DNA of 64,000 nucleotides, taken from Nectonema munidae (lineage: Eukaryota; Nematomorpha; Nectonematoida; Nectonematidae). Below, piece after piece: positions 23,100-36,235 of the stretch (its first letter is position 1; every line of letters begins with the position of its first letter). Under the pieces are notes generated by a model. The model had not been told where the DNA came from, ran no database searches, and saw nothing but the letters and a program-made list of their open reading frames with translations. The translations under genes and the position numbers were made by a program. The stretch is taken from positions 558,001 to 622,000 of the forward strand of contig JAUIRK010000046.1 in NCBI GenBank assembly GCA_030549495.1, written 5' to 3'.

Positions 23100-25110
23100 A
23101 TTTTTTTTGTACAGTAATTTATATGTTGATTTATTTTTTAAAATTTAGATCCCAAGCTATTAAAAAATTATAAAGAGAAGGTCCACCGATCATTTTTACA
23201 AAGTTTGTGAATCACTATTCTAGCTCAACGAGAGAACTAAATAATTTATATATGATAGATCACTACTCATTGGATGTAATTAAGCTTTTATACCTCCTTA
23301 TTGCCATTTAACAGTCATTGAAACCAATGGTCACAGTTGTCCTTTCTATCGCAAGATATGCTATACTCTAACCAAGTGAAGGTTTTATAAGATAACTCTA
23401 AGAATGGTCTCTTTTGTAAATCTTTAGGGAAGAGAATTTTTGGTTGAGCCGATTCTGTATTTGGTGTTCATGTTAAAAATGTCTTTGTCTTCTAAGAACG
23501 TATGGAAAGGGTTGTATTAGAAGGCTCATTGCTAATACAGACAGACACCAATCATCCGATATTAGATTATTTGACAACCCCATTATCGCATACAATACAT
23601 ATTTGGAGCTCTCATCCTCTAATTTTTCATATGGACCCCCTGAAATTCTTTAAAATCTTTTACGCCCCAAACCACAAAAACTAAATATTTACATGTTTAA
23701 ACTTGTAAAACAAGATGTGTTCTTAGCAAAGATGTACAATATATGGAAAGTACAACTTGAGCAGACAAAAAACGATTGTTAAGATAAAGATGGATTCTGG
23801 AACTATTTGGCTTAGTAAAAATTGATAACATTTATTTTAATAACTTACATCAGGAGGGCGGGCGGCTCTAAGATTTTTTCAGACTCTCATCTCATTAATT
23901 TTAAACAGACCTGGTTTATATCAAATGAATTGGTTACGTGGATTGCTTATTCTATACTGAGATGCATTTTGCTTAAAATTGAATTTTAAAATTTTTAGTA
24001 ATGAAATGTCACCAATACTAGATTAGTAAGAGATTTTACCAAGAAACATTTTATATAATCTTCATATTCTACCTACACATATATTCAATTGGTAAAATTT
24101 ATGAATTGACAGGTTTGTCAATGTGAATTTAAATTTGGTCCTTTTAAATAGAATATTTTAAGCTTTTATGTGCTATAAAAAATATTTGCTCTGTTGAAAA
24201 ATGTACGTGCTCTTGTTCAAATTACTAGTTACATTACTGCCTCTGATCAAATATAGTTCAAATTAGCATATCAATGAAGTGAAAACTTATAAAAAAAATA
24301 TTAGGTTTTAAAAATTCATTCTAAGACTTCATCTTAAAACAAGAAAAATAATATGGAAAGTATTTTCCCAAGCCAAACAAGTCTTTTAAATAATATAAAA
24401 AAGATATAGAATTAGGAAAATTCAAAATTATTGGGAGGGAGGGTGTAATCCGGATGTGCGCCCCTCACTGCCCAAGATATAAGTAAGTTTGACTGTTAGT
24501 AAAATAAATTTTTTAAATAAAAATACTGTAAATTTTTATTAAAGCAAATCGTTTCTGAATATATCTTTATCTAAACTATCTCTTTTTGTCTGTTCAAATC
24601 TTAAGTTCACTACATTGTACATCATTACATATCTTGTTTTTCAAGATTAAACACCTAAGTATTAAGTTTGAGGTCAAAGAAATTTTTAAAATAGGGGTTC
24701 CACAATGAAAATAACTTTGGAAACCATAAGATAACTCACAAAAAATTTTTTTTTAATTGTTCAAAGTTACTTACAAATACCATATGAATAAAAGTTTGTA
24801 GTAACGTAAAAAATATTTTAAAAAGTGTTAAAAGTTATATTCACTTAAACAAAGAACAAAAAATTTCTCCCGTGGAAAAAATATTTCCCAGTATAATAAT
24901 TTTGATTTTAATTTGTTGTGCATATCAGAGTTGCAGAGTCGAGCGGAATAATATCCAACTAAGACTTCAGGTACATAAAAAATCTGACTTCGACTCCAAT
25001 TCCAAAGACTTAAAAGCTTAATAAATTTAGTCAACTCTTACTTCAGAATTTGACCAAAGAAGGGACCACAAAGTATATTTTTTTAATTCTAACCCCCCCC
25101 CCCCCATTAT
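23100..25110. other. No supported gene
   Basis: A/T-rich sequence with scattered short GC-rich patches (about 23855, 24430) that resemble transposon ends but lack partners. A 13-base poly-C run lies at 25093. I see no exon I would defend. Confidence 0.4.
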
Positions 25111-25118
25111 AAAATTTG

Positions 25119-26760
25119 CGACTTCTTCTTCTTTTCAGCTTTATTAGCCTGTTTTTATACAGGATCGATGTTTGAAATGAGCATTTTCCATTTAATTCTT
25201 TCTAATGCTATTTTGCAGTCTTTTTTCAAATCAAGGTTTTTCATCTTACCGTCAGCTATTATGCAGTCTTTCCATCTCAGCTTCGGTCTTCCTCTTTTTC
25301 TTTTGCCGTCCACTTGCTGATTCATCATCATTCTTTCAATACTATATTCACCTTTTATAAAAACATGGCCAAACCTGATTTCCAACCTGATTGAATTCTA
25401 TTTATTTCGACATCTTCTTTGAAATTCTCCATCATGGTTGAGCCAAGATATTTGAAACTTTTCACTCTTTTTTTATCAACTGCCCTTCCAGCTTTATACT
25501 TCTGCCATTTTTTGCTATTTCTTCATCTACATCCTTTCCATTCATCACTTAATATTCTGTTTTAACTTTACTAATTTTCAGGCCTCTACATTCCAACACT
25601 CTCCACCATTCCTCAAGCCTTTCTTCAACTTTTTCACTTGTTTTTCAAACCAAAACTACATCATCAACATATGTAAATTCCCACGGAAATCCTTTTCTTA
25701 AATCTTCTGTGAGTACGTCAAATACTACATTAAAAATAAAAGGACCAAGACTTGAACCTTGGTGTACGCCAACCTTAACATCAAACTCTTCTGTTTTCCC
25801 AAATACAGACTTTACACGTGTCTTGACATATTTATACATTTGCTTTATTTTATTAACATATTTCTCTGGCACCAATTTCTTTCTTAAACACCGTCATACT
25901 TTTGCCTTGGGATTCGATCGTATGCTTTCTCAAGGTCAATAAACCCAACATGTAGCTCTTTTTCTTTTTCTTCGTATTTTTCAAAGAATTGTCTTAAAAT
26001 GAGGATTGCATGCGTTGTTCCTCTCTCAGGCATAAAACCGAACTGACTTTCGGGTATCTTTACCATTCTTCTCAATCTGTTCTCCAAAACTCTTTCCCAG
26101 ATTTTCATTGTGTGAGATAAAAGTTTTATGCCTCTATAGTTTGAGAAATCTTGAGTCACCTTTTTTTTGAATATTGGAATAATCACGCTTTCTTCCCATT
26201 CATGTGGTATTACTTCTTGCTTTGCAATGTTTTTCATCAGTTCCCATAAGATATCTACTCCTTTTTTTCCTAATGCCTTCCACGCTTCGACAGGTATACA
26301 ATCATGGCCTACTGCCTTATTATTCTTAATCTTTTTAAGTACAACTTCAACTCTTTCTATTTCCTCTATTGGTCCTTCACATACCAAAGTATTCTCGTGA
26401 ATTTTCTTCATTGAGCAGTTCAGAAAAAATATTGTTTCCATCTTTCAAGAATAGTTTTTTCTTTATTCAAAACTTTTCCTTCTCCATCTTTGATTTCTTT
26501 GATCTTTGCCTTGTTACGACATTTAGCTAGCCAGTACACTTTCTTTTGTCCTACAGGTGTTTCTAAATTTTTATAAATGTTTGCACACGCTTCAGCTTTT
26601 GCTAAGCCACTTCTTTCTTTGCTTCCTTTTTTGCCAGCTGATATTTCTTTTTATCTGTTTGTTCCCACTTCTTCATGAGGTTTTACTTCTTTCAGTTTTT
26701 CTTGTTCCCACAACAGGTTCCCAAAAGTTTCCACCACCACCGTTGCACAACACTTGAACA
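25119..26760 (-). mobile_element. RTE-type LINE, 5' truncated
   Basis: Read on the minus strand, the element runs from the linker before the reverse transcriptase to a 3' end with AATAAAG and (GAA)n at about 25119-25140. Key pieces in order are: YKNLETPVGQKKVYWLAKCR; a fingers/palm block with PIFKKKVTQDFSNYRGI; GFIDLEKAYDRIPR; FDVKVGVHQGSSLGPFIFN; FTYVDDVVLV (the YxDD catalytic box); and the C-terminal GKRKRGRPKLRWKDCI tail. The order and tail fit the RTE clade. Frameshifts (for example near 26420 and 25885) and in-frame stops make it inactive. The endonuclease half is absent. Confidence 0.88.
25884..26441 (-). pseudogene. LINE reverse transcriptase fragment
   Basis: This is the longest intact block of the dead LINE, about 185 codons covering the early RT domain (NKAVGHDCIPVEAWKALG, EESVIIPIFKKK, ESQFGFMPERGTTHAI, then the first catalytic Asp in FIDLEKAYDR). 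The downstream block at 25645-25875 holds the second motif, YVDD, in a shifted frame. An unbroken element would make a protein that copies its RNA into DNA at the target site; this copy cannot. Confidence 0.85.
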
Positions 26761-27240
26761 TTTAGCAGATGTTAATCCTAAAACTTATTCAGCTGTCCTT
26801 CGTATTGCTGTGGGGCGACATGATCACCTGGTATCACTCTACAGTCCATTACTTCTTTTATTTTTGACCTTCTATACATCAAAAATCTCTCTGAGCCAGC
26901 ATAGAACCATTCTTTATGTAATTATATGATTTTCCTTTTTTTGAAAAAATGTATTTGCAATCATTAAATCCATAGCATTAGCAACTTCTATGGATTTGAT
27001 TGGCGACTCTGACTCATAACCATCTAAAATCTCGGATTCCCGACTACGCAAACCAGCGTATTATACTTACATTTATTTAGTAGAAGGAAATAATGTAAAA
27101 ATAATAATGCATGAGTAAAATAATTAAATTTTTGATACTTTTATCATGTAAAGAATAATTAAAATATAAATATTTAATACTCACAAATTGGTTTGGCTGG
27201 GTGTTGTTTGGTTGAATAGCATGAATATTTTAAAAGTGTA

Positions 27241-27491
27241 TCAATTGATATTAAATAAATGAAGGAAAGATCAATTTATAAGGTGATTTAAAAAATCAAA
27301 AAAGAAAGGTTCCCAACTAGATACGGCGGGTCTGCCTTCTTCAGGAGTTTAAAAATATTTCTTACGTGCATTTTTGACATTTCCTTTTCATGAAGAAGGC
27401 AGACACGGCGAATCTAGTTGTGAACCTTTTTTTTCATTTTTAAATCACCTTAATAAATTGATCTTTTATTCATTTAGTTAATATCAATTGA
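27241..27491. mobile_element. Fold-back MITE with ~105-bp arms
   Basis: Left arm 27241-27347 and right arm 27388-27491 are near-perfect inverted repeats: TCAATTGATATTAA at the ends, GATCAATTTAT and AGGTGATTTAAA next, CTAGAT and GTCTGCCTTCTTCA near the loop. The loop is about 40 nt. No coding capacity. A transcript would fold into one long hairpin. Confidence 0.85.
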
Positions 27492-27593
27492 TGGCTAATA
27501 ACATAAAAAATATATTCTTTATTATTGTAAAAGAACAAATCGAGGATTATTGGATGACCCGCCTTTTTAATCCCATCATACTTACATTTTATC

Positions 27594-29788
27594 TTAATTT
27601 ATGAGGTTTGGGTCTGTTTAAAACGAAGGAAATGTTAAAATATTTAGTTTAGGATTAAAAAATGATTAATGACGAATCACTTGTGTTTGCATATTTTGGA
27701 AAAATAATGATGTGAGAAAAAATTTTAGAATAATACCTTGCTTATTTTTGCAATTTTTCGCCATATGACTAGTGCTGTCGCAAATGAAGCAGGCTAAAAA
27801 CAAAAAAGATGACATTAATGTCCTTATTAGAGAAGTGTCTTTATTGAAGAAATGAATCATTAAAAATTGATACTTCAAACAGATAATAATCACAACAAGT
27901 GTCCACGGGAAGAAGTTTTTATATACTAACATTATAATTTCTCATAAACTGTAGATATCAGTGGCGGATCCAAGGAGGGGGCCTCACGGGCCTAGCCCCC
28001 CCCCCCCCCCCCTATGAAAAATGGCTTCGAAAAGTCCCCTTACTAATGTATACACACACTTACATGTAAAAAAATAAAATTTTTGCAATTTATTCATGGC
28101 AAAATAATGTTAAAAATATGAAAACATAGGTAATTAGTGATTCTAAAAGACATAATACAGCTATCGTATTCTCTGAAGACTTTTAGCAAAATTGCAAAAA
28201 AATTAAATAGATTTCGGCCCCCCTTTAAGAAATTTTTGGATCCGCCACTGGTATATATATAGGCTTGTATGTTTAGAACTTGAATGTAATTAGTTGATGG
28301 TCATTTCAAAATGCAAGTTTTGCCACATACATTTTTAAAGCTTTTCAAGTGCCAATAATGAGTCTTATCACATGTACTATTCACTCAATTTTTTTTTCAA
28401 TAAAATGTTCAATTATATAATTCTACATACGCATACAAATAAATGCAAATTGTCAATTTCCGATAAATAATAATATTAATAAAATGCACATATGTTTTAC
28501 TGCATTTTATCACATCATGCCAAGAACAAATCATGCATAATTAAGGAACGGCGAAAAATCTCATAGGAAAAAGTCCCATTAGGAAAGATAAAAAATTGCC
28601 CATTTTTGACATATAAATCTTTTATAAAGATGCAACAATGACCAGAGAGAGAACCTTAAAATTATCATTAGAAACCTTAAAAAGGAAATATTACTTTTAA
28701 TTCAATTTTTTTTACCTTTTCCCATTGTCTTATAAACTATATTCTGCGATATAGTTTAATATTTATCTAATGTAAATTTATATATTTATACTTTTGCTTT
28801 AAAGATATATATATATATATATATCAGCATACATACATATATATAAAATATATATAACACACAAATAAACACCAGTATTGTATATAACTATAGTGTAATG
28901 CATTATAATTTCACATGTGTGATTGTCATCTCGATGGATACATGTATTCCTTTGACTGTCATTCTTTTCAAACAAATATTTACATTATTTTTTTTTCGTA
29001 CTATACTATACATATTTTCTTTTTGTGTTTTAAATTAACTTTAATCCTTAACTAAATCTTTCTTCTTCTTCTTCTTCTATAGTAGAGAATTTGCTGCAAG
29101 TTAGCTAATAAATTGAGGGCACCTATAAATTTAAATAATAATTGGACTAGTACCTACTCGGCGAGCAGCGTTTCTCAATTGGTGTTCCACGGAGCTCTAG
29201 GCTTCCGCCGAAATAGCACTCTAAGGGTTTCGCGAGAAATAGAAAATATGTACTTTTTTTGAAAGAAAAATATTTGGCCCGATGTCATAAACGAGCTATA
29301 AGAATCTTTTCTGGCACTGCTATTAAATTCGACACATAAGTTTTCGTAAACTATTTCATAATATTTATTCGTAGTGTTCGTTCGAATTATTATCGTATAA
29401 TTGTAGAATGAAAAAATTTAAGCAAATTTTTACGTTTGATTGCGAATCCTATTTTTGCTTTGAATCTAAATCTCTTTTCTTTCAATTTCAAACAATGTGA
29501 TAAAAAAAATGCGAAAATGCCATTTTTTTGTAGAGTTCGTTGAAAGATTTAACACATTTCAAGGGTTGCGCAAAGGCAAAAGGGTTGAGAAAGGGGGTTG
29601 TAGAGCATTTGTAGAGAAAAAAGAACATTCGACTTAGTAAATAATAATTAGGCTGAATTTAAATATTTCCTTTTAAATGAAAAGCAATATAAAGAAATTA
29701 CCCTTTATTATTTCATTAGATCTGTTTATAGATGACGCATACTTACAAGCATAAGATCTGTGCCCAAACTTATGACACAAAGAACACT
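27594..29788 (-). CDS. CCHC zinc-knuckle gene, last exons
   Basis: Three minus-strand exons: 29747-29788, 27737-27793 and 27594-27613. The first encodes CSLCHKFGHRSYA and the second CFICDSTSHMAKNCKNKQ, both CX2CX4HX4C-type zinc knuckles, which bind single-stranded RNA or DNA. Both are bounded by good splice sites (TATTTTCAG; TTGTTTTTAG; GTAAGTAT; GTATTATT) and both are phase 1 at each end. The last exon adds DPNLIN and TAA, with AATAAAG about 75 nt later. If exons 1 and 2 join directly, the first knuckle's final Cys is displaced by one residue (AS-C); an unseen intermediate exon or readthrough (A-C-K) would restore spacing. 5' exons were not found. The exact gene is not identified. A hAT MITE lies in its intron. 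Confidence 0.45.
27959..28250. mobile_element. hAT MITE (292 bp)
   Basis: Perfect 15-bp inverted ends CAGTGGCGGATCCAA. Flanking 8-mers GTAGATAT and GTATATAT are a target duplication with one change. A 17-base poly-C run lies inside at about 27996. No coding frame. Confidence 0.88.
28260..29160. other. No gene seen
   Basis: A/T-rich intron or intergenic sequence with a TATATA microsatellite (about 28806-28850) and a (TTC)n run at 29063-29080 that may be the tail of a lost LINE. Confidence 0.4.
29168..29605. mobile_element. Degenerate hAT element
   Basis: The left end reads CAGCGTTTCTCAATTGGTG followed by TTCCACGGAGC, a known type of hAT terminus. Near 29585-29605 the sequence GGGTTGAGAAAGGGG is its imperfect inverse. 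No clear target duplication and no transposase. Confidence 0.5.
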
Positions 29789-29799
29789 CTGAAAATAGA

Positions 29800-31470
29800 A
29801 ATACAAAAATCATGAAAAAATGTACTATAAAATATTATTTGTTTAAAAAAAATTACAAGAGGCGGAATTGTATTAGCACGATTGGGCAATTCGATTTTCT
29901 CATCGATCCACAATCTCCTTGATCAGAGATTTACGCATCATTTAAAGATTTCAGTGTGATCAAATGAATTAATTCGGTTTAACCTCGTTTGATTCAATTT
30001 ATAGCAGAAAAATAAAAAAAGTCTAGTGGGACAAGGGTTGACAAGGACCTAAACACTATCAAACAGGGACAAAATGGTATTGAAAAAAAAGACAAGAACC
30101 AAGATTTGGATTTCTTACAAAAACAATTAATATGGAAAATACTTTGAAAGTAAAAGATGAGTTTTTATACTAATTGAAGAGTTAAAGAATCAGCATTGGG
30201 CATAAATTTTTTCAAACACGGATTCATCAAAATTCTTCAGGATTCCATTGTATAAGCAACGGCAAAACGCGACTTCTGGCAACCCTAAGTGAAACATAAA
30301 TAGGTCTCTATATTGCAAAATGGGAAAAACCCACTTTTGTCTCTAGTGTTATTGTCGAGAAGGCACTAAGGTAACTTCTCTTTGTGATGTGTTGGTATTC
30401 GGGTGGAAGCTTGATCAATACTTTCAACGATGGTATAAACACATATATGCAGTCAAACATGCTTTACCGGCAGTCTCTATTAAACGACTAGTTAAAATTT
30501 TTCCAATTAATCTCATATTAATCATTAATGCTAAATTTTGTTTGCATGAAAGTAAATGTTTGTCTTATTGTAAAATAAAATTCACCAGAATAAAAACTAC
30601 GAAAATGACAAAAATTATAATTCTGATTTACCTAAAAAATATCTTCCATGAAAAGTCACATTGTAGATCTTAAAAAAGATCCTTCTGAAAACATTAATAA
30701 ACCAAACGTTTTTTTTTTAATAATTTTATGTTGTTGTAAGACAAAATATTATCGAGTTTTAGCAAATCAAACAGTTGTTTTATTCAGTAAGAGCGACCCA
30801 GCTAATAACGAATCTGAAAAATAGAACAACTAGTGAACGACACTAAAAACTGTTTCAAAAATGCAAAAGTACAAAATTTTTCAAAGACTAAAAAGGCCTT
30901 AAACATTATTTTCCCTGGCAAAGACACCATTGAATAAAGAAAAATTTCACGATTCGATTTGATGAGCTGAAACTAATCTAGTCTAAACTAAAAGTATTTC
31001 TATCTGAAGAATTTAATGAAGACGGCAATGTTATAAAGTATAAACCATATTCATTATAAAAATCTCCAAAGATGGTTATTTATGGCTTTTCAAGACATTT
31101 TTTTCAGAAAAGTCCATCCGAGTAAGGGCTCCTTTTTTGAAATATCTACTGAAATTTGCGAATATTTCAAAAAAATACCATTATCTTTTTAAGATTCAAT
31201 GGACAAAATGTAATTTGGGTCATTTAAATATAGCGTTTGTACTGTAAAAAACAAAATAGTGAAAACTGATCATTCTTCTTTCAGTCCATTGATTAAGAAT
31301 AAAATTAATTGTCATTGCATAATCATCAATTATAAGATAATGTCAAATAAAAACCTAACGTTGAAATGTAAACCTCAATGCTTTTATTTTTGTTGGATCA
31401 TGTCTCATGCCATCTATAACATGCAACCTATCTCTATTTCTTGTTTTTAAATTGAAAACCCTTCCTCTCA
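29800..31470. other. No supported gene
   Basis: A/T-rich. One recognisable scrap is CAGTCAAACATGC... at 30450, a Tigger-like terminus without a partner. The longer open frames here do not look coding. Confidence 0.4.
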
Positions 31471-31478
31471 CTTGTAGG

Positions 31479-31686
31479 CAGTAGTAAAGTCAAATTTGTC
31501 AGCAAATAAACTGATCAATTTTGATTATTTCCCAATAAAATTTTAAAATAATGGTTAAACAAGCATCATGTTGTGGGTGCTTATTATACTGTACGGTCTG
31601 TATTATATAGATAAACATTTCACTGTTCGCCGAACTCACAAAATTCCGTGAAACGGTTCTAACGAACCGGTTGAATCCCACTACTG
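31479..31686. mobile_element. hAT MITE (208 bp)
   Basis: Starts CAGTAGTAAAG and ends, inverted, CAGTAGTGGGATTCAACC. The flanking octamers CTTGTAGG and CTTGTAAG are a target duplication with one change. The interior has the hAT-like words AACCGGTTCGTT. No coding frame. Confidence 0.8.
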
Positions 31687-32533
31687 CTTGTAAGTAGAAG
31701 CAAAAGGAACAAGGACACGCAAAACTATTGGCTTACTGAGTTTGGAGAATTACTGATACATAGCGCACCACAAATGAGTTATAGATTTAACTTTAGAAAA
31801 GTTTAGCTCAAGCATTGAATATAAAAATCTTGTATTTCATCCGGGATGCTAGATACATGAAGTTGAGAAGCAAATTTATCACTTTACAACGATCGCTGTT
31901 CTTCTGATAGCTCAGTAAAACTAGATTTTTGGTAATATTAACCTTAAAGAACTGATCTCAATCTGAGATAATCCATCAATTGAGAACGTTTTCATGCATA
32001 AAGATGTTTTCAAGAATGCTCTTCCTACAACAGTTTTGTAGTTTAAAAACAACGATTAGGAGAATATTTTGAAAAGGGAGAATATGCATTTCCTTCTCTT
32101 GAAATTTCAAATTTAGCTTGGTCAAGTGATCAAAATGTCGGCAAAGGATGCAATATTTTTCTTGATCCATGCCTTATTTTTGTAACTTTTGGTTAAACTA
32201 ATTCAAATGTAATTTCATGAGACCCGAACTACAGCTACATTTTTCCAATGGTACAGCTCGTTGGCATGTCTTGGACTTTTAGAAGATATTTTTTTAGTTT
32301 AAAAAACCCATATCTTTTTTGGGGGTTCTAGGTGTATCATTTAGAAGTAGGATCCAAGTTTTATGCCTTCATTGACTCTTCACTCAGGATTGTATAGCAC
32401 AAAATAGATCGTGTTTCTCAATGCAACAATATACAGCCATGTCGCGTTTGCCCATTCATTTATTCGTTAAACCGGCATTTCGTTTATCAGTATGCATATG
32501 ACTGAGAACGATCTCAACACGTGTTAAAATGCT

Positions 32534-32803
32534 TTGATAATTCGGTCATATTTTGATCTCTGCAAAGTCTTTTTTGGAGCCAGACAAACTATTTCCATTG
32601 TTCTTGATTCAATAAAAAGTCCACTTAATCAAAGAGTTTGCCCGAAGAAAAGAAAACTGTCTCTGTATAACAGATGCCTTCGTCCAATTGACCCTAAATG
32701 TGAAGTAGAAGACAATGAGCCAAACACCACTCCAATCACGGTAGGTAAACTATATCTACAAATATTCAGTTTCTTGAACAACACAACAACGACCAAAGCC
32801 TAG
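32534..32803 (+). CDS. Candidate terminal exon, unknown protein
   Basis: An open frame that looks protein-like in its second half (SPLNQRVCPKKRKLSLYNRC, LRPIDPKCEVEDNEPNTTPI) ends in TAG, with AATAAA about 10 nt later. The true exon may start at an acceptor such as CTCTGCAAAG near 32566. No matching upstream exon found; family unknown. A GTAGGT donor-like site inside leaves an alternative structure open. Confidence 0.3.
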   Translation: MIIRSYFDLCKVFFGARQTISIVLDSIKSPLNQRVCPKKRKLSLYNRCLRPIDPKCEVEDNEPNTTPITVGKLYLQIFSFLNNTTTTKA

Positions 32804-32829
32804 TTCACCTTAATAAAGTTTTTCTTAAA

Positions 32830-35800
32830 AAGTCCAAATGTTTTTGTAATCTTTTGTTACTGATTTTTCAGCTGAATAAGCATTAAGTTGTACATCTGTA
32901 TGTAACGAAGTGTATATATTTTATTTTTTTGTAGATACATTTTTTAGATAATAATTATATTGTGAATGACTCCATAAATTGCGGTAGCACATAGAAATAT
33001 GTTGAAGCTGAAATGTCAGTTATTTTTCATAACAATGTCAAAGTCTAGTTAAGTCGTCTAGCTCTCATAATGTTTTTCTAACAATGCTATATAACGAGAT
33101 CAAAATTTGCTAGTTTATAAATGTAACGATGACAAATTAGTATCATCTCAAGTCTTTTCTGACAAGGTTTGACCATAATACTAATGTTAATCGAGTCACT
33201 GGTTGGAAAATCCTGTTATACATTTAAAAATAATAAGTGAGGAAGTAATTTATAACTTATGTGTCTAAGACAATTTTACATAATTTTAAAGCTGAAGATT
33301 TATATTTGCGAGAGAAAAATTGATGTTGTAGGGTTATAAAATTATAAAGTTTAAGGCGCATTATGGTCATCAGTGTTAAAAAAATAAACATAAACGAGGT
33401 TGCAGTCGCAAAATTACAAATAGGTAAGGTAGGAGTCGAAAAATCATAAATAAGTGGAGTCGGAATTGAGAATATATAAGTGGACATCGCAAAATATTTT
33501 TTGGATAAAATTTTAGTAATTTCGTATTGCGTAATATGTGTATATTCCCTTTTGTTTAATAATGTTCAAATAAAAAATAAAATTTTATATAAATATTATG
33601 AAAACTTCAATGATGTAGAAATCATTGAGCATAAATCTAAAGGTAATTCACATTAATTTCTTAACTTTTATATGTGATATTTTACTTTTGTATTGTATAA
33701 ATAGCACTAAGATATTAAATTAAAATTTTAACATGATTATACCTCTTATTCTCATTATTTTCACAAAAAAAATGTAGTATAAAAATGGGGGAAAATAGGT
33801 TAAAAAATAAATAAGAAAAATAAAAACTAATCAAGAATAAGCAATAAATTGGAGGGGAGGGTTGGCTTTGGCCACAAAGTTTTCAAATTCATCCTTACAC
33901 TTATAAAAGTTGCTAGATTGTTTTTACATTACACTTATAAAGTTTAAGTTTTTGTGTTGCAAAATTCAAAGAATTATATGATGAAAAATTCAAACAGAAG
34001 GTTTATAAAATTTTAGACATTTTTTATATAAGTAATTGGCAAATTTTAGGCTTTACACACGTTTATGAGAATATTCGCAAAATTAAGATTTTTAATCGCG
34101 TTCTCCTTCTTCTAATTATGAATGTCCAAATAATAATTTTAATATTGAGAAAAATAATTTATGCTGTTAATAGAAATGATTCGTTTATTCGCGTATTTGC
34201 TTCAATTATTCATTCAGTTGTAGAATCATGCAAGATTGATTTAATATCTCACTATGCTCCTGACCGTATCGATTCTACTTTAGAATCCAAATGTATGGCT
34301 TTATTTACGTTTATATGTCATCTCTACATTTTTCACGAATTATCAAAATATGATTAGCAACCATTATTTATTTTATATAATTCATATTTTATTTTTAAAC
34401 TACTTCTCATTTTAAAAAATTTTAATATCTATATTCTTGTGTCAATCTCACTCCAAAGTATTAGAAAATTGTTACTTATATATTCAGCTAAGCAAGAAAT
34501 TAGCTTTCATCCTCCTATATCTACTTTGGTGAACTTTAAAACTTTTAACTGACATTATCTATTCTATATCTATAAAACTTGGAACGCAAATACTCTTATA
34601 TCTTGCTCTCACTTCAACTCAAATGTCAAAAATATCATACAAATACATCACAAACATTTGATCTCCAGTTTACCTTCTTCTTTTTGTCCTTAAATATGCC
34701 TTTTCAACAGAAATTATTTCATCTTTTAAGAAAGTTACTATCTTACTTATTTTTTTACCCTAAGTAATTTTCACTACTGTTCTTTTGATCAACTACATTT
34801 TATTTAATTTGTTTTGAACAATTTTTAGTTCTTTCCGTAATAATGGAGAAACATTTACTTATAATAGTATAAAAATGTATTTTCTATCTATTATTTAAGT
34901 ATGATGATAAATTTTTATTAAGACTATTTTGAATATTTTCAATCAGATAAAAAAATAAATATAGATTTAAAGAAAACGATAAGAGTTGAAATATGTAAGG
35001 AAGCATATAAACACATTTATGAACGAGATACCATGGGTTGTCTTAAATTTTATTGATACAACACTTAAATGATGTATAATTTGGATTGACTAAGGATTAT
35101 TTCGAATTTTTACGTGGCTTAATGGAAATTCTATCGATTTAAAAGAATTTAATCTCAATATACAGATCCCCTTATCTACATGTATTTTGCAAGATATAGT
35201 GAATCTTTTTCATAACTTTTGAAGCCGATATTTATACATGCTTGCTGATTTAAAATCTTGAAATTCACACATGTCTAAATAAGTATTTTAATCAAGGCAT
35301 TTCTACATCCTCCCGTGCATTTTTAAATTAAGAAAATTGCACCAATATAACATTATTAACCTTATTGAAAGGGGAATACACTTATGAGGCTTAAGGTTTT
35401 CACTCTGGAATGGAGGGAATCAGATAAATTTAGCCAAGCTGTTTGTGGTTTTGCGCGGATTAAGCTTGAGACCACATTTATAATTATCAAAGTCACTTTA
35501 ACTCTATTAGTGCTGGGCAAAATTTGTCCTCAGAAGTGCTGGTTTAGGAAAAATTTTAAGTCATTATTCGATCGTATTTAAGAGATATTTTCTTCATTTT
35601 AGACTACTGAAAAGTTAGCTTAGTCTGAAAAGAGAGGTGTTAGTAACTGAGGAATAAAAATCATATACAATGGAGTTAATTTTTTTCAGTTTGTATGAAA
35701 CCAACTATTTTAAATAGGTGTCCGCTGTTGAGGGCGACTCTTTAGAGAGGTTCCACTGTATAACTTTTCTTTGGTTTTTCTGAGACCATGTAAAAATAGT

Positions 35801-36060
35801 TTGAAAAAGTGATTATTATTGAGTTTAACTTTATAATACTGAGGAAATGAGAGAATGCAATATTAGGACTTGATATTTCAAACAGGTGAGAGAAATAAAC
35901 AAATTTCAGATGAATGATGTCAAGGATGTATGGCATGCGGGCAAGACCTTAGATAGTAAACTTAGTCTCCAGGACTAGAATATCTCAACATGGGAATCGC
36001 CATTTACATTGGAAGTGAGAGTCAATGAGATGATCAATATAATTATAAAAAATTATCAGG
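32830..36060. other. No supported gene
   Basis: Strongly A/T-rich. The open frames at 34118-34357 and 35384-35581 are not convincing. A Tigger-like end (CAGTGGAACCTCTCTAAAG read from 35758 downward, next to TA) has no partner. GGAGTC-like hexamers occur near 33420-33480. Confidence 0.4.
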
Positions 36061-36235
36061 TAAAGTAATAGAGTTGGACGCTAAAATATGCGATTGGATA
36101 TATAACATCAAAAACAAAATACTAATAAACGAAGGCATATCCATCGAAAAACAACACTGGTGAAGAAAGGACGGATAATTGCAAAATTCTTAAAACGAAT
36201 TTTGAAATTCTTAAAAGTAAAGTTTGAAGTTTTTA

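Noticed and set aside
36060-36165. Plus-strand segment VIELDAKICDWIYNIKN, faintly like a CENP-B-type DNA-binding region
   Set aside because: Too short and too weak to call a pogo remnant.
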